Below, in pieces: positions 8,379 through 17,637 of a stretch of 35,488 bases of DNA. The notes below the pieces were generated by a model. The model did not search any database and was not told where the DNA came from. It saw only the letters and a program-made list of their open reading frames with translations. The DNA lies in NCBI GenBank assembly GCA_910588255.1, contig CAJUOM010000009.1, positions 1 through 35,488 on the forward strand, given 5' to 3'. Position 1 is the stretch's first letter; each line of letters opens with the position of its first letter. The DNA is from an uncultured Alphaproteobacteria bacterium. GTDB lineage: Bacteria; Pseudomonadota; Alphaproteobacteria; RUG11792. A program made the translations under genes and the position numbers.

Positions 8379-9762
8379 ATGAATAATCTTTTGAGTCAGG
8401 GACTAATGTTACTTTGGAGAACGGAACTTCGTATGTGTTTTCGAATTGAACAACTCTTTATAACTCAACAACAATCCAAGGAGCAATTACTGAAGGAGAA
8501 TCTGCAGATTTCAAAATGGAAAATGACATAGGAACAGCGAGAGTAGTTAATTCTAAAGATCAGATGAAATTAAACCCTAATTTTATTAAATATTCCGACG
8601 AAACATTACAGGGTGATTATTATACTCCGGAAGCTTTAGGAAAAATAACAGGAAATATAGCTATCGCAGAAGGAGTGAAAGTTACAGGGGCTACTATAGA
8701 CTTAATAGAAGGAGGAGTTCTCCAAACTTTAGGAGCAACAGATGTTGCGGCATTAATTGGAGATGATGCTGATTCTATGTCAATGACAAATTCTAGTGAT
8801 TCAAGTTTGACAATTACTCAGAATATCGCAAATGAAAAAACTGCCGAAAATGATCAGGAATCAAAATCTTTAATGATAAAAGGAAAGTTTGAATTCACGG
8901 GAGATCAATCTCATTTTACCAAAAAGATTGTTAATGTTTCGGATTCGGAAATAACATTTTCTGGTGCAAAATCTTTGTTTCAAACAGATATGGAGTTTGC
9001 TAATTCGACAGTTAATATAGAGCATTATCAACCAGTAAGTTTTGAGAAATCTATTTCAGTAATCGGGGGTAAATTAACTATAAATTGGGGAACAAAATTT
9101 ATTTTATCTTCCGGAGGTTCTCTTATTTTGGGATCTCCTGTATATGGCTGGAATTATCCAAATATAACAACTTGGAATGTTGGAGAAACTTCAGAAATTG
9201 ATGGAAAAGTAATTCAGCATAACACAATAATAAGTAACATCAAAAAATATTCCAATGAAAGCGGCTTAACTGAAGAGGATTTTGCTCTCACCATTAACGG
9301 ACATTATAAAGGTATAAAATATAGTGATGGGATATTTTCTTATTTAGGAACAAATGAAGAAAGTGATGCAGAAATGCCAGGAATGGAAAAAGGAACTATT
9401 GATCCAGAAAAGATTATAAAGTGTATGAGAAAATATCCGAATCTGGTTTATACGGGGAAAAAAGATGAAGCTAGGACAACTAGCTATAATGGGGGATCCT
9501 CACCTCACATTATCACAAATGATGATGAATCAACGTTTCAAATATTTAGCATAACCTATAATTCTTCCGATGAATATTATGATCTTCGTATTACAGGTAC
9601 TCATACGGGGTTTTCTTTTTGAAATTTTGAAGGAAACGATGATATAGGCTACTACTATAATACATATCAGGCATTTGGAGGGGCTTGGAGAATCGATAAA
9701 GCAATTTTTTTTGGGGGTATTTCAACGAATGGGATGGAATAGAAGGAGCTGTTACAGAATAA
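8379..9762 (+). pseudogene. Decayed surface-protein gene
   Basis: AAGGAGG precedes the ATG at 8379, but after a few codons (MNNL) the coding signal moves to another frame (FESGTNVTLENGTSY) with no signal peptide. This suggests a deletion or slip near 8388. That frame meets TGA at 8447-8449 and then runs open through 8450-9619, including a 368-codon ORF from 8516, to a second TGA at 9620-9622. It continues as NFEGNDDIGYYYNTYQAFGG. At a T8G5 tract (9705-9717) the signal shifts frame again and ends at TAA 9760-9762 (EWDGIEGAVTE). Composition and upstream region match the operon at 2227-6187. Both TGA codons lie where Trp would fit. Function presumably lost, though 8516-9622 could still make a leaderless fragment. 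Confidence 0.75.
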
Positions 9763-9769
9763 TCCAAAC

Positions 9770-9798
9770 AAGATTGGCATTTAAAATATGCCAATCTT
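9770..9798. terminator. Hairpin between convergent genes
   Basis: A perfect 11-base-pair stem, AAGATTGGCAT with ATGCCAATCTT, and a 7-base loop. It lies where the decayed gene (plus) and valS (minus) converge; the valS stop is inside the right arm. No strong T-run follows on either strand, so a bidirectional terminator is likely but not certain. Confidence 0.6.
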
Positions 9799-12106
9799 AC
9801 CTAACTATTCCAATTAAATCTGATAATTCTCCTTGCCAATTATTGAGTTTTTCATAAAGAGCTTGGTACTTTTCAGAATCTGTACTATTTGCTTGTTTTT
9901 CAGATCTTAGCTCATGAGTCAACGCAACGAACTCATCAACTTCTTTTTCTGCTTTTTCATCAATAGTGATAGAACTTAAATCTACCTTTCCATTCAAAAC
10001 AAATGAATCGCATATATCAAGCACCTGAGCTAAATGATCCGTCACAAATGGAATCACTGGATTTGAAATTCTCAAGAACTCTGCAAACACAATTCCGGCG
10101 ATATCTTTTGTTTCTTCATCATCTTGAAACTTCATAAATTCAACAAAGAAATCGCAAAAAATATCTCGCAAGAAAAATTGTATATTTCGTGTTATGTAAT
10201 CAAATCGATAATCTTTTATATTTTGATCAATATCATATTGAAGTTTTTTCAATTTTGAAATTATCCAATAATTCAATTTCTTAGTAACTTTTATATCCGA
10301 AATATCCTTATTAAATACAACACCTTTGGACTGAATAAAACGAGCAGCATTCCAGATTTTTGTTATAAAATTTCGACTGATTTTTACCTGATCTTTTCCG
10401 AGTTTCACATCTCTTCCTGGAACAGAAAGGAAAGCTAAGGTAAATCTTAATGCATCAGCTCCGAATTCTCCTTTGAGTTCTAAAGGATCTATGACATTTC
10501 CTTTCGATTTTGACATTTTTTGACCTTTTTCATCTCTGACTAAAGCATGAATATATATATCTTTAAAAGGAATTTCTTTCATGAAATATAAACTCATCAT
10601 CATCATTCTTGCGATCCAAAAGAATATAATGTCAAATCCTGTGACTAATGTTGATGTTGGATAGTATTTTTTCAATCTTCCGGTTGTTTCAGGCCATCCT
10701 AATGTTGCAAATGGCCATAATCCTGAAGAAAACCAGGTATCTAAGACATCAGTTTCTCGTCTTAATTGATCTTTTGAAACCCCACGTTTTTCTGCTTCAA
10801 TAATAACTTCTTCCTCTGTTTTTTCAACAAATATTTCACCCTTTGGACCATACCACGCTGGAATTTGATGTCCCCAAATTATTTGACGGGAAATACACCA
10901 TGGTTCTATATTTCTCATCCAATCATAATATGTATTTTCCCATTTTTCCGGAAAAAATCTTACTTTCTTTTCTTCAACAACTTTTATTGCTTCTTTTGCA
11001 AGTGTTTTTGTATCAACAAACCACTGATCCGTCAAACGTGGCTCAATAATAGTTCCCGATCTATCACCATATGGAACACTATGAATTATTTCCTCTTCCC
11101 TTATGAGTAAACCATCTTCTCTTAATTTCTCCAAAACAATTTTTCTGGCCTTTTTGAGATATAGGCCTCTAATGAATTCAGGAACATAATTCGATGTCAT
11201 ATGCCCATCTTCATCGATTACCGTAATCATTTCCAAATTATGACGTTTTCCAACAGCAAAATCATCATAATCATGAGCAGGAGTTATTTTGACACAACCA
11301 GTTCCTTTTTCCATATCCGCATGTTCATCTGCAATGATTTCAATAGAACGATTTGTATATGGTATCACAACCATTTTCCCAATTAAATGCTTGTATCTCT
11401 CATCATTAGGATGAACAGCAATTGCTGTATCTCCAAACATTGTTTCAGGTCTTGTTGTTGCAACTACTATAAAATCATCAGAATTTTCCAATTGATATTT
11501 TATATGCCAAAGAGTTCCTTTTTCTTCTTTGTTTTGAATTTCAAGATCTGAAATAGCCGTTTTAAATTTCGTATCCCAATTAACCAAACGCTTTGCTCTA
11601 AAAATCAATCCATCTTTATATAATCTTACAAAAGCTTCTATGACAGCTTTGCAAAAGCCTTCATCCATTGTAAATCTTGAATAATTCCAGGGTACAGAAC
11701 ACCCCAAAGCTTTTTGTTGTTCAAAGATTTCCCCTCCGGATTCCTCTTTCCATTCCCAAATTTTCTTTATTAATTCTTCTCTTGATAAAGTTTTTACATC
11801 AGTTCCTTTTGCTTCAAGCTCTCTTGAAACAACCATTTGTGTCGCAATACCAGCGTGGTCCATCCCAGGTTGCCAAAGTGTATCAAATCCGTTTTGTCTG
11901 TGATACCTAACCAATATATCTTGTATTGTATAGTTCAAAGCATGACCGACATGAAGACAACCAGTAACATTTGGAGGTGGCATTAGAATTGTAAATGTTT
12001 TTTCTGATTTACCTGATGGATAGAATTTATCCAATGTGTTTTGATAAATATCTTTTTCAAATTGGTCTGGAGAATATGTTTTTTCCAAAATTTTTGAGTT
12101 ATTCAT
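9797..12106 (-). CDS. valS: Valyl-tRNA synthetase
   Basis: Cytoplasmic class Ia enzyme that charges tRNA-Val. PPPNVTG followed by HVGH (residues 52-55) is the HIGH motif and KMSKS sits near residue 527. Between them are the CP1 editing domain (TTRPETMFGDTAIAVHP, ITPAHDYDDF) and the DTWFSSGLWP block. The sequence looks bacterial. At 769 residues it is much shorter than E. coli ValRS (951): the anticodon-binding domain is present but the C-terminal coiled coil seems reduced. AGG precedes the ATG at 12106. It lies 49 bases downstream of rpsU, with a small hairpin between them. Several open frames on the opposite strand are shadows. Confidence 0.96.
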   Translation of the reverse strand: MNNSKILEKTYSPDQFEKDIYQNTLDKFYPSGKSEKTFTILMPPPNVTGCLHVGHALNYTIQDILVRYHRQNGFDTLWQPGMDHAGIATQMVVSRELEAKGTDVKTLSREELIKKIWEWKEESGGEIFEQQKALGCSVPWNYSRFTMDEGFCKAVIEAFVRLYKDGLIFRAKRLVNWDTKFKTAISDLEIQNKEEKGTLWHIKYQLENSDDFIVVATTRPETMFGDTAIAVHPNDERYKHLIGKMVVIPYTNRSIEIIADEHADMEKGTGCVKITPAHDYDDFAVGKRHNLEMITVIDEDGHMTSNYVPEFIRGLYLKKARKIVLEKLREDGLLIREEEIIHSVPYGDRSGTIIEPRLTDQWFVDTKTLAKEAIKVVEEKKVRFFPEKWENTYYDWMRNIEPWCISRQIIWGHQIPAWYGPKGEIFVEKTEEEVIIEAEKRGVSKDQLRRETDVLDTWFSSGLWPFATLGWPETTGRLKKYYPTSTLVTGFDIIFFWIARMMMMSLYFMKEIPFKDIYIHALVRDEKGQKMSKSKGNVIDPLELKGEFGADALRFTLAFLSVPGRDVKLGKDQVKISRNFITKIWNAARFIQSKGVVFNKDISDIKVTKKLNYWIISKLKKLQYDIDQNIKDYRFDYITRNIQFFLRDIFCDFFVEFMKFQDDEETKDIAGIVFAEFLRISNPVIPFVTDHLAQVLDICDSFVLNGKVDLSSITIDEKAEKEVDEFVALTHELRSEKQANSTDSEKYQALYEKLNNWQGELSDLIGIVR

Positions 12107-12133
12107 TGTTACCTGACTTCATATAATTTAAGA

Positions 12134-12151
12134 AGGCCGCATATACGGCCT
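12134..12151. terminator. Small hairpin between rpsU and valS
   Basis: AGGCCG/CGGCCT stem with loop CATATA. It stands out because the surroundings are AT-rich. Only a weak T-rich stretch follows on the minus strand, so it may be a partial terminator or attenuator between rpsU and valS. Confidence 0.45.
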
Positions 12152-12155
12152 GAAA

Positions 12156-12359
12156 TTAATAACCCTCAACAGTCAAACGTCTTCTATTGAGTTTTCTGGA
12201 TCTCCTCAAAGATTCTACTTTCTTACGAGCCTTTTTTTCGGAGGGTTTTTCAAAACGTCTGTGTAATTTCATATCTTTATATACACCTTCGCGTTGCATT
12301 TTCTTTTTCAAAATTCTTAATGCATGATCAACGTTATTGTCATTTACTACAACTTCCAT
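12156..12359 (-). CDS. rpsU: 30S ribosomal protein S21
   Basis: A 67-residue basic protein of the small subunit, close to the usual length. It opens with MEVVVNDNNVDHALRILKKK and carries the family stretches REGVYKDMKLHRRFEKPSEKK and a basic C-terminal tail (SRKLNRRR). A strong site (AGGAGGGAAG) lies upstream of the ATG. It has its own near-consensus promoter at 12398-12426 and probably shares some transcription with valS. Confidence 0.96.
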   Translation of the reverse strand: MEVVVNDNNVDHALRILKKKMQREGVYKDMKLHRRFEKPSEKKARKKVESLRRSRKLNRRRLTVEGY

Positions 12360-12397
12360 CTTCTTCCCTCCTTTCCATAATAATTCTTAATATTTAT

Positions 12398-12426
12398 AAT
12401 ATAGCATGAAAACAAAATTATGTCAA
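12398..12426 (-). promoter_or_regulatory. Strong promoter of rpsU
   Basis: Minus strand: TTGACA (12426-12421), a 17-base spacer and TATATT (12403-12398), with TGC directly before the -10 (extended). It lies about 40 bases before the rpsU ATG. This is the best -35 in the window. Confidence 0.7.
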
Positions 12427-12829
12427 GATTCAGAATTATGAGTAGGTATATAAAACTCAATATTTAAGATTTCTGGAACTTTTTAGAATTTGATATTAGA
12501 AAAGAACGAGAGATATATTAATAAGAGGTACTCATTGTGTAAGGTGTAATAATCTTATTATAAATCGTACCAATAAAAAGAGTCGTTTCGAGGGAAGATA
12601 GAGTGTAGTAATATCTTTAGATATTATATACTATGTGCGGTGTTCTCGAAAAAACAAGGCAGATTTTTTAATCAAATTTCCCAAAAAGCTGAAAATAATA
12701 TTTTGAAATACAAGCTAGATTTTTGAAATTAAAGTTGGTACTTGTTCATAATAAAATCTCAAAAAGCAATTAAAACACCACCTTTGATAATTTTCGCGAG
12801 AAAATATATATTACAATACTGGTTAGTTG
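12427..12829. other. Intergenic stretch without a recognised gene
   Basis: About 400 AT-rich bases between the rpsU promoter and the repeat. It contains a small palindrome TAATATCTTTAGATATTA near 12611-12628. An 86-codon frame starting at 12742 has no ribosome site and its 3' half is the dispersed repeat, so I do not call it a gene. Confidence 0.6.
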
Positions 12830-12868
12830 ACTTTATTATATATCACGAATGGTACTATATAATAAAGT
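12830..12868. repeat. 13-bp inverted repeat beside dispersed repeat copy B
   Basis: Perfect arms ACTTTATTATATA (12830-12842) and TATATAATAAAGT (12856-12868) around a 13-base loop. It ends four bases before copy B of the dispersed repeat. The same structure is not present beside copies A or C. Confidence 0.6.
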
Positions 12869-12872
12869 GTTG

Positions 12873-12959
12873 CACGAAATGTGAATTAGAAAGATCGCTT
12901 TACCAGCGGCATCGAGGAAGTACCTATAGCTCTTTCAGTACACATAGTGAATCTGAAAA
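12873..12959 (+). repeat. Dispersed ~95-bp repeat, copy B
   Basis: Related to 33-128 and 21540-21624. It shares GTGAATTAGAAAGA, TACCTATAGC (with copy C) and GTGAATCTGAAAA (with copy A). It is shorter in the middle than the others. One frame is open through this copy (TKCELER then THSESEN) but is stopped or shifted in the others. Confidence 0.75.
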
Positions 12960-13032
12960 CAACTTGCCCATAGAATTTTGTATGAAATTACTGAAGATAT
13001 AACTTTATCTCATTCGGATAAAATCAATTTAA

Positions 13033-13061
13033 TTTATTTCAGTGAAGATTCATGCTATAAT
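13033..13061 (+). promoter_or_regulatory. Probable promoter of the parvulin-like gene
   Basis: TATAAT at 13056-13061 preceded by TGC (extended -10), with a weak -35 TTTATT at a 17-base spacing. It lies 30 bases before the ATG at 13091. Confidence 0.45.
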
Positions 13062-13090
13062 AAAAAAGAATATAGTAAAAGTTATTACAG

Positions 13091-15130
13091 ATGCGGAATA
13101 TGAATAAAAATTTAAAATTGGTCCTTGGTTTTGTTGCTATTTTAGCTGTGGGTATATGTGGCTATACTTTTTATAATACACAAAAATCAGAAACAACAGA
13201 ACAAACTATTCAAAATAGTAATGATGCGAAATCCGAAAATGTTGCAGAGAATAAAGATGATGCTTTAAGCTCAAAAGATTCAAACCAAACACACTTAGAA
13301 GAATCAAAAGTTGAAGAAACTTCAAAGCCTGTTGATTCTGTAAAGATCGAAAAAGAGGAAAAACCAGAAGTTTCTGATGAAAAGAGAGAGAAAGTTAATC
13401 CGGTATCTTCTGATAAATTAAATTCTTCACCGGTTGATTCAAAAAAACCGGGAAAAACTATAATTCTGTTCAGAGATGGAACTAAAATAACGGATGCTGA
13501 TATTAAAGATGATTTGGATAATATCCCAGATCAGATTTCAGGCAAAATGTCACTTACGGAAATAAAATCTTTCTTAGCTTGGAAAAAGGCTTATGATAAA
13601 ATTATGACAGAAGTTGCAAACAAATCAGGCATTGGTAATTCGGAAAAAATCAAAGATTTAATTGCAAAACGCAAAACTACAGCCGCCGGATTTATGCTAC
13701 TTGATGATGAAGCAAAGAAACTGATGACATTTGACGCATTGAAAAAACATTATGATAAAATTTGGGACAAAAATTTCAAAGGAACTAAAGAATTTTCTTT
13801 GGTTGCAATTACAACTGCTGATAAAAATATTCCAGAGCAAATAAAAAGAAATGCAAAGGATTTGGAATCTTTGAAAAAATTTCTAGAATCCAATTCTGCT
13901 AATATAAAAAGTATGGATATGGATTCAAGACCTCAAGCGATGTTCCCTCCTGAAATTTCTGATGCAGTTTTAAAACAAGGGGCAAATACGATAGTTGGCC
14001 CATTTGAAATTAAAGGTTCATTTATGTTATTTTTTGTGAAATCCATAAATGATGCACAGAAAAAAGAATTTACAGAAGAGTTTGCAGAAGAATATAAAAA
14101 AGTCGCAGCAAAAGATTTCATAAAAGAATATACGGAAACTTTATATAAGAAATATAAAGTTGAGATTTTCGATGCAAATAATAAAGTTGTAGATCCTTTC
14201 AATATCATAGGAAAAAACAAAAAAGAACCAAATGAAAAAGCATTAATGGCATTAACAAAATTAAAAGATGATGCTGTTTTGGCTAAAATGATAAAAGGCG
14301 TTGTTACAGTGAAAGATCTTAAAGAATTCTTTAAAGTGGAGTCTTTGCTAGATGAAACTTTTGTTTCTATGGCAAGGCAATTTAATATTTCTCCTGAAGA
14401 TGTCATTGTGTATGCTGTAAAATTGGTTATGGATGACAAAGTACTTGCGGCAGAAGTTGCAGAACGCAATTATACATCTCTTCCAAATGTACAATCGAAA
14501 TTGCAAGAAGTAGGAAATATGGAATTGAAACACGCATATTTTAAAGAAAACGTGAAAGTAAAATCTGAAGATGTAAAACGTGCTTTTGACAAATTCATAA
14601 AAGCAATTCCTGAAGAAGATAAAAATGATAATGAAATTTCCGTAAAATTAGCATTCTTCTCAACGCAAGATGAAGCATCGCAAGCGTTGAAATCTATTCA
14701 ATCAGGAGAAGAGAAATTTGGAAATATCTATAAGTCTAAACTCGAAAAGAAAGAAGCGACAGATCTTGGTTATGTGAAAAAGCGCAGTGTTTCTCCTGAA
14801 CTTTGGACTATGTTAAAGACAGGAGCTTCAGGCGCTTGTTGCAAACAGATTGTTCAATTAAATAGTGAGCAATTTGGTGTTTCTGGAAAAAATTATGTCT
14901 TAGTTTATATTGCAGATAGACGCCCTGTGACTTTGCCTTCTCTCTCAAATGAAGCTGAAAGAAAATATTTCCACAGACTTGCTGAAAGAGAAAAAGCCGT
15001 TGATTTAGTGAAAGTTCATTTGATGGCAAATATAAAAACTATTGAAGGAAAATCAATTGAGGATATAAACAAAACAGCTTCAGATCAAGTCGATCGTATT
15101 ATATCTGTTTTATTGGGATATGCTGGATAA
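13091..15130 (+). CDS. Membrane-anchored periplasmic parvulin-like (PpiC/SurA-type) protein
   Basis: A 679-residue protein. One N-terminal membrane segment (about residues 8-26) probably acts as an uncleaved anchor. Residues about 30-120 form a Glu/Lys/Ser-rich linker. Two parvulin-like regions are suggested: residues about 230-325 (EFSLVAITTADK to GPFEIKGSFMLFFVKSI) and about 515-625 (ISVKLAFFSTQDEAS, DLGYVKKRSVSPELW). Helical SurA_N-like material surrounds them. This fits a PpiD/SurA-type folding factor for outer-membrane proteins. Sequence agreement with active PPIases is weak, so it may act only as a chaperone. ATGs at 13091 and 13100 are both possible; ribosome sites are weak. It starts a run of plus-strand genes. 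Confidence 0.65.
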   Translation: MRNMNKNLKLVLGFVAILAVGICGYTFYNTQKSETTEQTIQNSNDAKSENVAENKDDALSSKDSNQTHLEESKVEETSKPVDSVKIEKEEKPEVSDEKREKVNPVSSDKLNSSPVDSKKPGKTIILFRDGTKITDADIKDDLDNIPDQISGKMSLTEIKSFLAWKKAYDKIMTEVANKSGIGNSEKIKDLIAKRKTTAAGFMLLDDEAKKLMTFDALKKHYDKIWDKNFKGTKEFSLVAITTADKNIPEQIKRNAKDLESLKKFLESNSANIKSMDMDSRPQAMFPPEISDAVLKQGANTIVGPFEIKGSFMLFFVKSINDAQKKEFTEEFAEEYKKVAAKDFIKEYTETLYKKYKVEIFDANNKVVDPFNIIGKNKKEPNEKALMALTKLKDDAVLAKMIKGVVTVKDLKEFFKVESLLDETFVSMARQFNISPEDVIVYAVKLVMDDKVLAAEVAERNYTSLPNVQSKLQEVGNMELKHAYFKENVKVKSEDVKRAFDKFIKAIPEEDKNDNEISVKLAFFSTQDEASQALKSIQSGEEKFGNIYKSKLEKKEATDLGYVKKRSVSPELWTMLKTGASGACCKQIVQLNSEQFGVSGKNYVLVYIADRRPVTLPSLSNEAERKYFHRLAEREKAVDLVKVHLMANIKTIEGKSIEDINKTASDQVDRIISVLLGYAG

Positions 15131-15140
15131 AGGAATATAG

Positions 15141-15818
15141 ATGGATATAAAAGTAGATATGAAGAAGCCTAATTGTATTGAATTATCAAAAGATGCAACT
15201 GTATTTTCAGATGATTATTCACTAACGACTAAGATTTTGGAAAAGAATCAAAAATTAGTTGCTATCTTTGGCGGAAGCTGTATTTCAGAGGATTCTATTT
15301 ATTTTCAAAAAGCAAAAGAATTCGCAGGTTTGATTTCTGCTTCTGGAGTCTCAATTATTACCGGAGGAGGTCCCGGAATTATGCAGGCAGGAAATATGGG
15401 GGCAAAATCATCGAATTCATCAGTTGCTTCTTATGGTTTAAGAGTAGATGCAATAAAAGATGAATGTATTGCTGAAAATCCTTATATAGACGAAGATTGT
15501 GAATTTACATTCAATACACTTTCTGTTAGGCTTTTGACATTGATAGGTTCTAGTGATGCGATAGTTTTATTTCCTGGCGGATTTGGAACTTTGGAAGAGC
15601 TTTTCTCATTATTAGTGAGATTACGCGTTGGCATGATGAAGAAAGTGCCAGTTTATCTTTTCGGATCTGAATTTTGGTCAGGATTGATCAATTGGTTATC
15701 AACTGTAGTCCTTCAGAACAAAACTATATCAGAACAAGATTTGAAATTGTTCAAAATCGAAGATGATATTGAGAAAATTTCCACTGAAATAATTTCTTTA
15801 TTAAAATGTTCAAATTAA
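15141..15818 (+). CDS. LOG-family nucleotide-binding protein (Rossmann fold)
   Basis: 225 residues of the LOG/lysine-decarboxylase-like family, which includes cytokinin-riboside and nucleotide 5'-monophosphate phosphoribohydrolases. The two marks are GGGPGIM (residues 75-81, nucleotide binding) and PGGFGTLEE (145-153), whose Glu is catalytic in characterised members. The basic residue R130 lies before them. It probably hydrolyses the N-glycosidic bond of a nucleoside monophosphate, but the substrate is unknown. AAAGGA precedes the ATG. It is 10 bases after the parvulin-like gene and 15 bases before accB. Confidence 0.85.
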   Translation: MDIKVDMKKPNCIELSKDATVFSDDYSLTTKILEKNQKLVAIFGGSCISEDSIYFQKAKEFAGLISASGVSIITGGGPGIMQAGNMGAKSSNSSVASYGLRVDAIKDECIAENPYIDEDCEFTFNTLSVRLLTLIGSSDAIVLFPGGFGTLEELFSLLVRLRVGMMKKVPVYLFGSEFWSGLINWLSTVVLQNKTISEQDLKLFKIEDDIEKISTEIISLLKCSN

Positions 15819-15833
15819 TTATCGGAGTATTTA

Positions 15834-16292
15834 ATGGCATTAAAAATAGATGAATCAGTTTTTGATAAATTAGCAGAAGTTCTAAAAAAGCACAATTTAA
15901 CAGAAGTTGAATATAAATATGGTGATATAAAAATTAAACTTTCTTCAAACAATTTTTCTCAAAGTTCAGTTCCAATCACACAACAAAAGACCGTGATTGA
16001 AGAACAAACAAAACCTCTTGAGAATGAACCAACAAAAGAAAAAGATTATAACAAACATCCCGGAGCAGTGAAATCACCTATGGTAGGGACTTGTTATATG
16101 GCATCAGAGCCGGGAGCAAGCCCGTTTATATCCTTGGGAGATAGTGTTCAAGAAGGGCAGCCTTTGTTGATTATTGAGGCAATGAAGGTTATGAATTTGA
16201 TAAAATCTCCAAAAGCTGGAAAGGTCGTTCATATTGCTGTATCTAATTCTGACCCGATAGAATTTGGACAATTATTGGTTGTTATAGAATAG
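15834..16292 (+). CDS. accB: Biotin carboxyl carrier protein of acetyl-CoA carboxylase
   Basis: Carries biotin between the carboxylase and transferase halves of acetyl-CoA carboxylase, the first step of fatty-acid synthesis. In 152 residues it has a short N-terminal region, a Gln/Pro/Glu linker (about 45-75) and a biotinyl domain with EAMKVM, where K118 is biotinylated. SPMVGTCYMASEPGASPF is the typical domain opening including the thumb. GGAG precedes the ATG. It is followed four bases later by accC. Confidence 0.96.
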   Translation: MALKIDESVFDKLAEVLKKHNLTEVEYKYGDIKIKLSSNNFSQSSVPITQQKTVIEEQTKPLENEPTKEKDYNKHPGAVKSPMVGTCYMASEPGASPFISLGDSVQEGQPLLIIEAMKVMNLIKSPKAGKVVHIAVSNSDPIEFGQLLVVIE

Positions 16293-16296
16293 AATT

Positions 16297-17637
16297 ATGT
16301 TTAAAAAGATTTTAATAGCAAACAGAGGAGATATAGCTATAAGAATTCTTCGTACTTGCAAAGAAATGGGGATAAAAAGCGTTGCTGTCCATTCACTGAT
16401 TGATGAGTCTTTAATGCATGTAAAGCTCGCAGATGAAAGTGTTTGCATTGGACCTAATAGATCTTCAGAAAGTTATTTAAACATATCTGCAATATTAAGT
16501 GCCGCAGAATTAACAAATGCAGATGCCATTCATCCGGGAGTAGGTTTTTTGTCGGAAAACGAAAAGTTTGCTAAAATGGTTTCTGAACATGGTATGAAAT
16601 TTATAGGTCCTGATCCAAAGCATCTAGCTCAGATGGGAGATAAAATAGTTGCAAAAAAGACTATGGCAGACCTAGGAATTCCTGTTGTCAAAGGATCTGA
16701 TGGCGAAGTAAAGTCAGCAGAAGAAGCAAAAGAAATTGCAAAAACATCGGGATATCCTGTTTTATTTAAAGCAGCTTCTGGAGGTGGAGGTAAAGGCATG
16801 AAAGTGGCTAATTCTCCTGAAGAAATAGATAACGCTTTCAAAATGGCAAAATCCGAAGCCAAAGCTAATTTTGGCGATGATAGTGTCTATATGGAACGCT
16901 ATTTATCTCACCCAAGACATATAGAAATTCAAATAATTGCTGATTCATTTGGGAATGTTGTTCATTTGGGAGAAAGAGATTGTTCTATTCAAAGAAATCA
17001 TCAAAAACTTTTTGAAGAATCTCCTTCCGTCGCTTTGACTCCTGAAAAGCGACAGGAAATAGGTGAAATAGTTCGAAATGCTGTGAGGAATTTGGGATAT
17101 GTTGGTGTTGGAACTTTAGAATTTCTTTATGAAAATGGTGAATTTTTCTTTATGGAAATGAATACTCGTTTGCAAGTTGAACACAGTGTTAGTGAACAAA
17201 TAACGGGAATTGATATCGTTAAAGAACAGATAAGAATTGCTTCAGGAGAGAAATTATCAATCAAGCAGGAAAACATACAATTCAAAGGACACGCTATAGA
17301 ATTCAGGATAAATGCAGAGCATCCCGAAACTTTTGTTCCTTCTCCAGGAAAAATTGAAGAGCTTTATTTCCCTGGAGGAAATGGAGTCAGAATAGACTCT
17401 CATATTTATAGGAATTATGTTATTCCGCCATATTATGACAGCTTGATAGCAAAAGTGATTATCTCTGCGGAAGATAGAGACTCTTGCTTAGCAAAAGCAC
17501 GCCAAGCACTAGATGAACTTGTTATAGATGGGGTATATACAACAACTGATTTACACAGAAAGCTCGTTAGAAACAAAGATATACTTGCGGGAGATTTTGA
17601 CATTCATTGGCTGGAAAATAATTTAAGGAGTTTATAA
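16297..17637 (+). CDS. accC: Acetyl-CoA carboxylase, biotin carboxylase subunit
   Basis: Uses ATP and bicarbonate to carboxylate the biotin on AccB. At 446 residues it is full length. It opens MFKKILIANRGDIAIRILR, has the ATP-grasp glycine loop ASGGGGKGMK (about 160-169), ERDCSIQRNHQKLFEE and the signature EMNTRLQVEHSVSEQITG. No ribosome site of its own is evident; it starts four bases after the accB stop, so coupling is likely. Its stop overlaps the next start by one base (TAATG). Confidence 0.97.
   Translation: MFKKILIANRGDIAIRILRTCKEMGIKSVAVHSLIDESLMHVKLADESVCIGPNRSSESYLNISAILSAAELTNADAIHPGVGFLSENEKFAKMVSEHGMKFIGPDPKHLAQMGDKIVAKKTMADLGIPVVKGSDGEVKSAEEAKEIAKTSGYPVLFKAASGGGGKGMKVANSPEEIDNAFKMAKSEAKANFGDDSVYMERYLSHPRHIEIQIIADSFGNVVHLGERDCSIQRNHQKLFEESPSVALTPEKRQEIGEIVRNAVRNLGYVGVGTLEFLYENGEFFFMEMNTRLQVEHSVSEQITGIDIVKEQIRIASGEKLSIKQENIQFKGHAIEFRINAEHPETFVPSPGKIEELYFPGGNGVRIDSHIYRNYVIPPYYDSLIAKVIISAEDRDSCLAKARQALDELVIDGVYTTTDLHRKLVRNKDILAGDFDIHWLENNLRSL

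Noticed and set aside
8447..9622. Recoding of TGA as tryptophan
   Set aside because: Two TGA codons sit at Trp-like sites, but conserved genes such as valS, tkt and accC are full length under the standard code and use TGG. Decay of one gene explains the data better.
10843..11910. Several 60-80-codon frames on the plus strand
   Set aside because: They lie opposite valS, whose motifs are unmistakable; they have no starts with ribosome sites and look like codon-bias shadows.
12742..13002. 86-codon open frame as a gene
   Set aside because: No ribosome site, unlike any family I know, and its 3' half is copy B of the dispersed repeat, whose other copies interrupt the same frame.
13933..15029. Antisense frames of up to 178 codons in the parvulin-like gene
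   Set aside because: The sense protein has a coherent anchor, linker and domain layout. The antisense frames are Ser/Phe-rich complements of Lys/Glu-rich codons.
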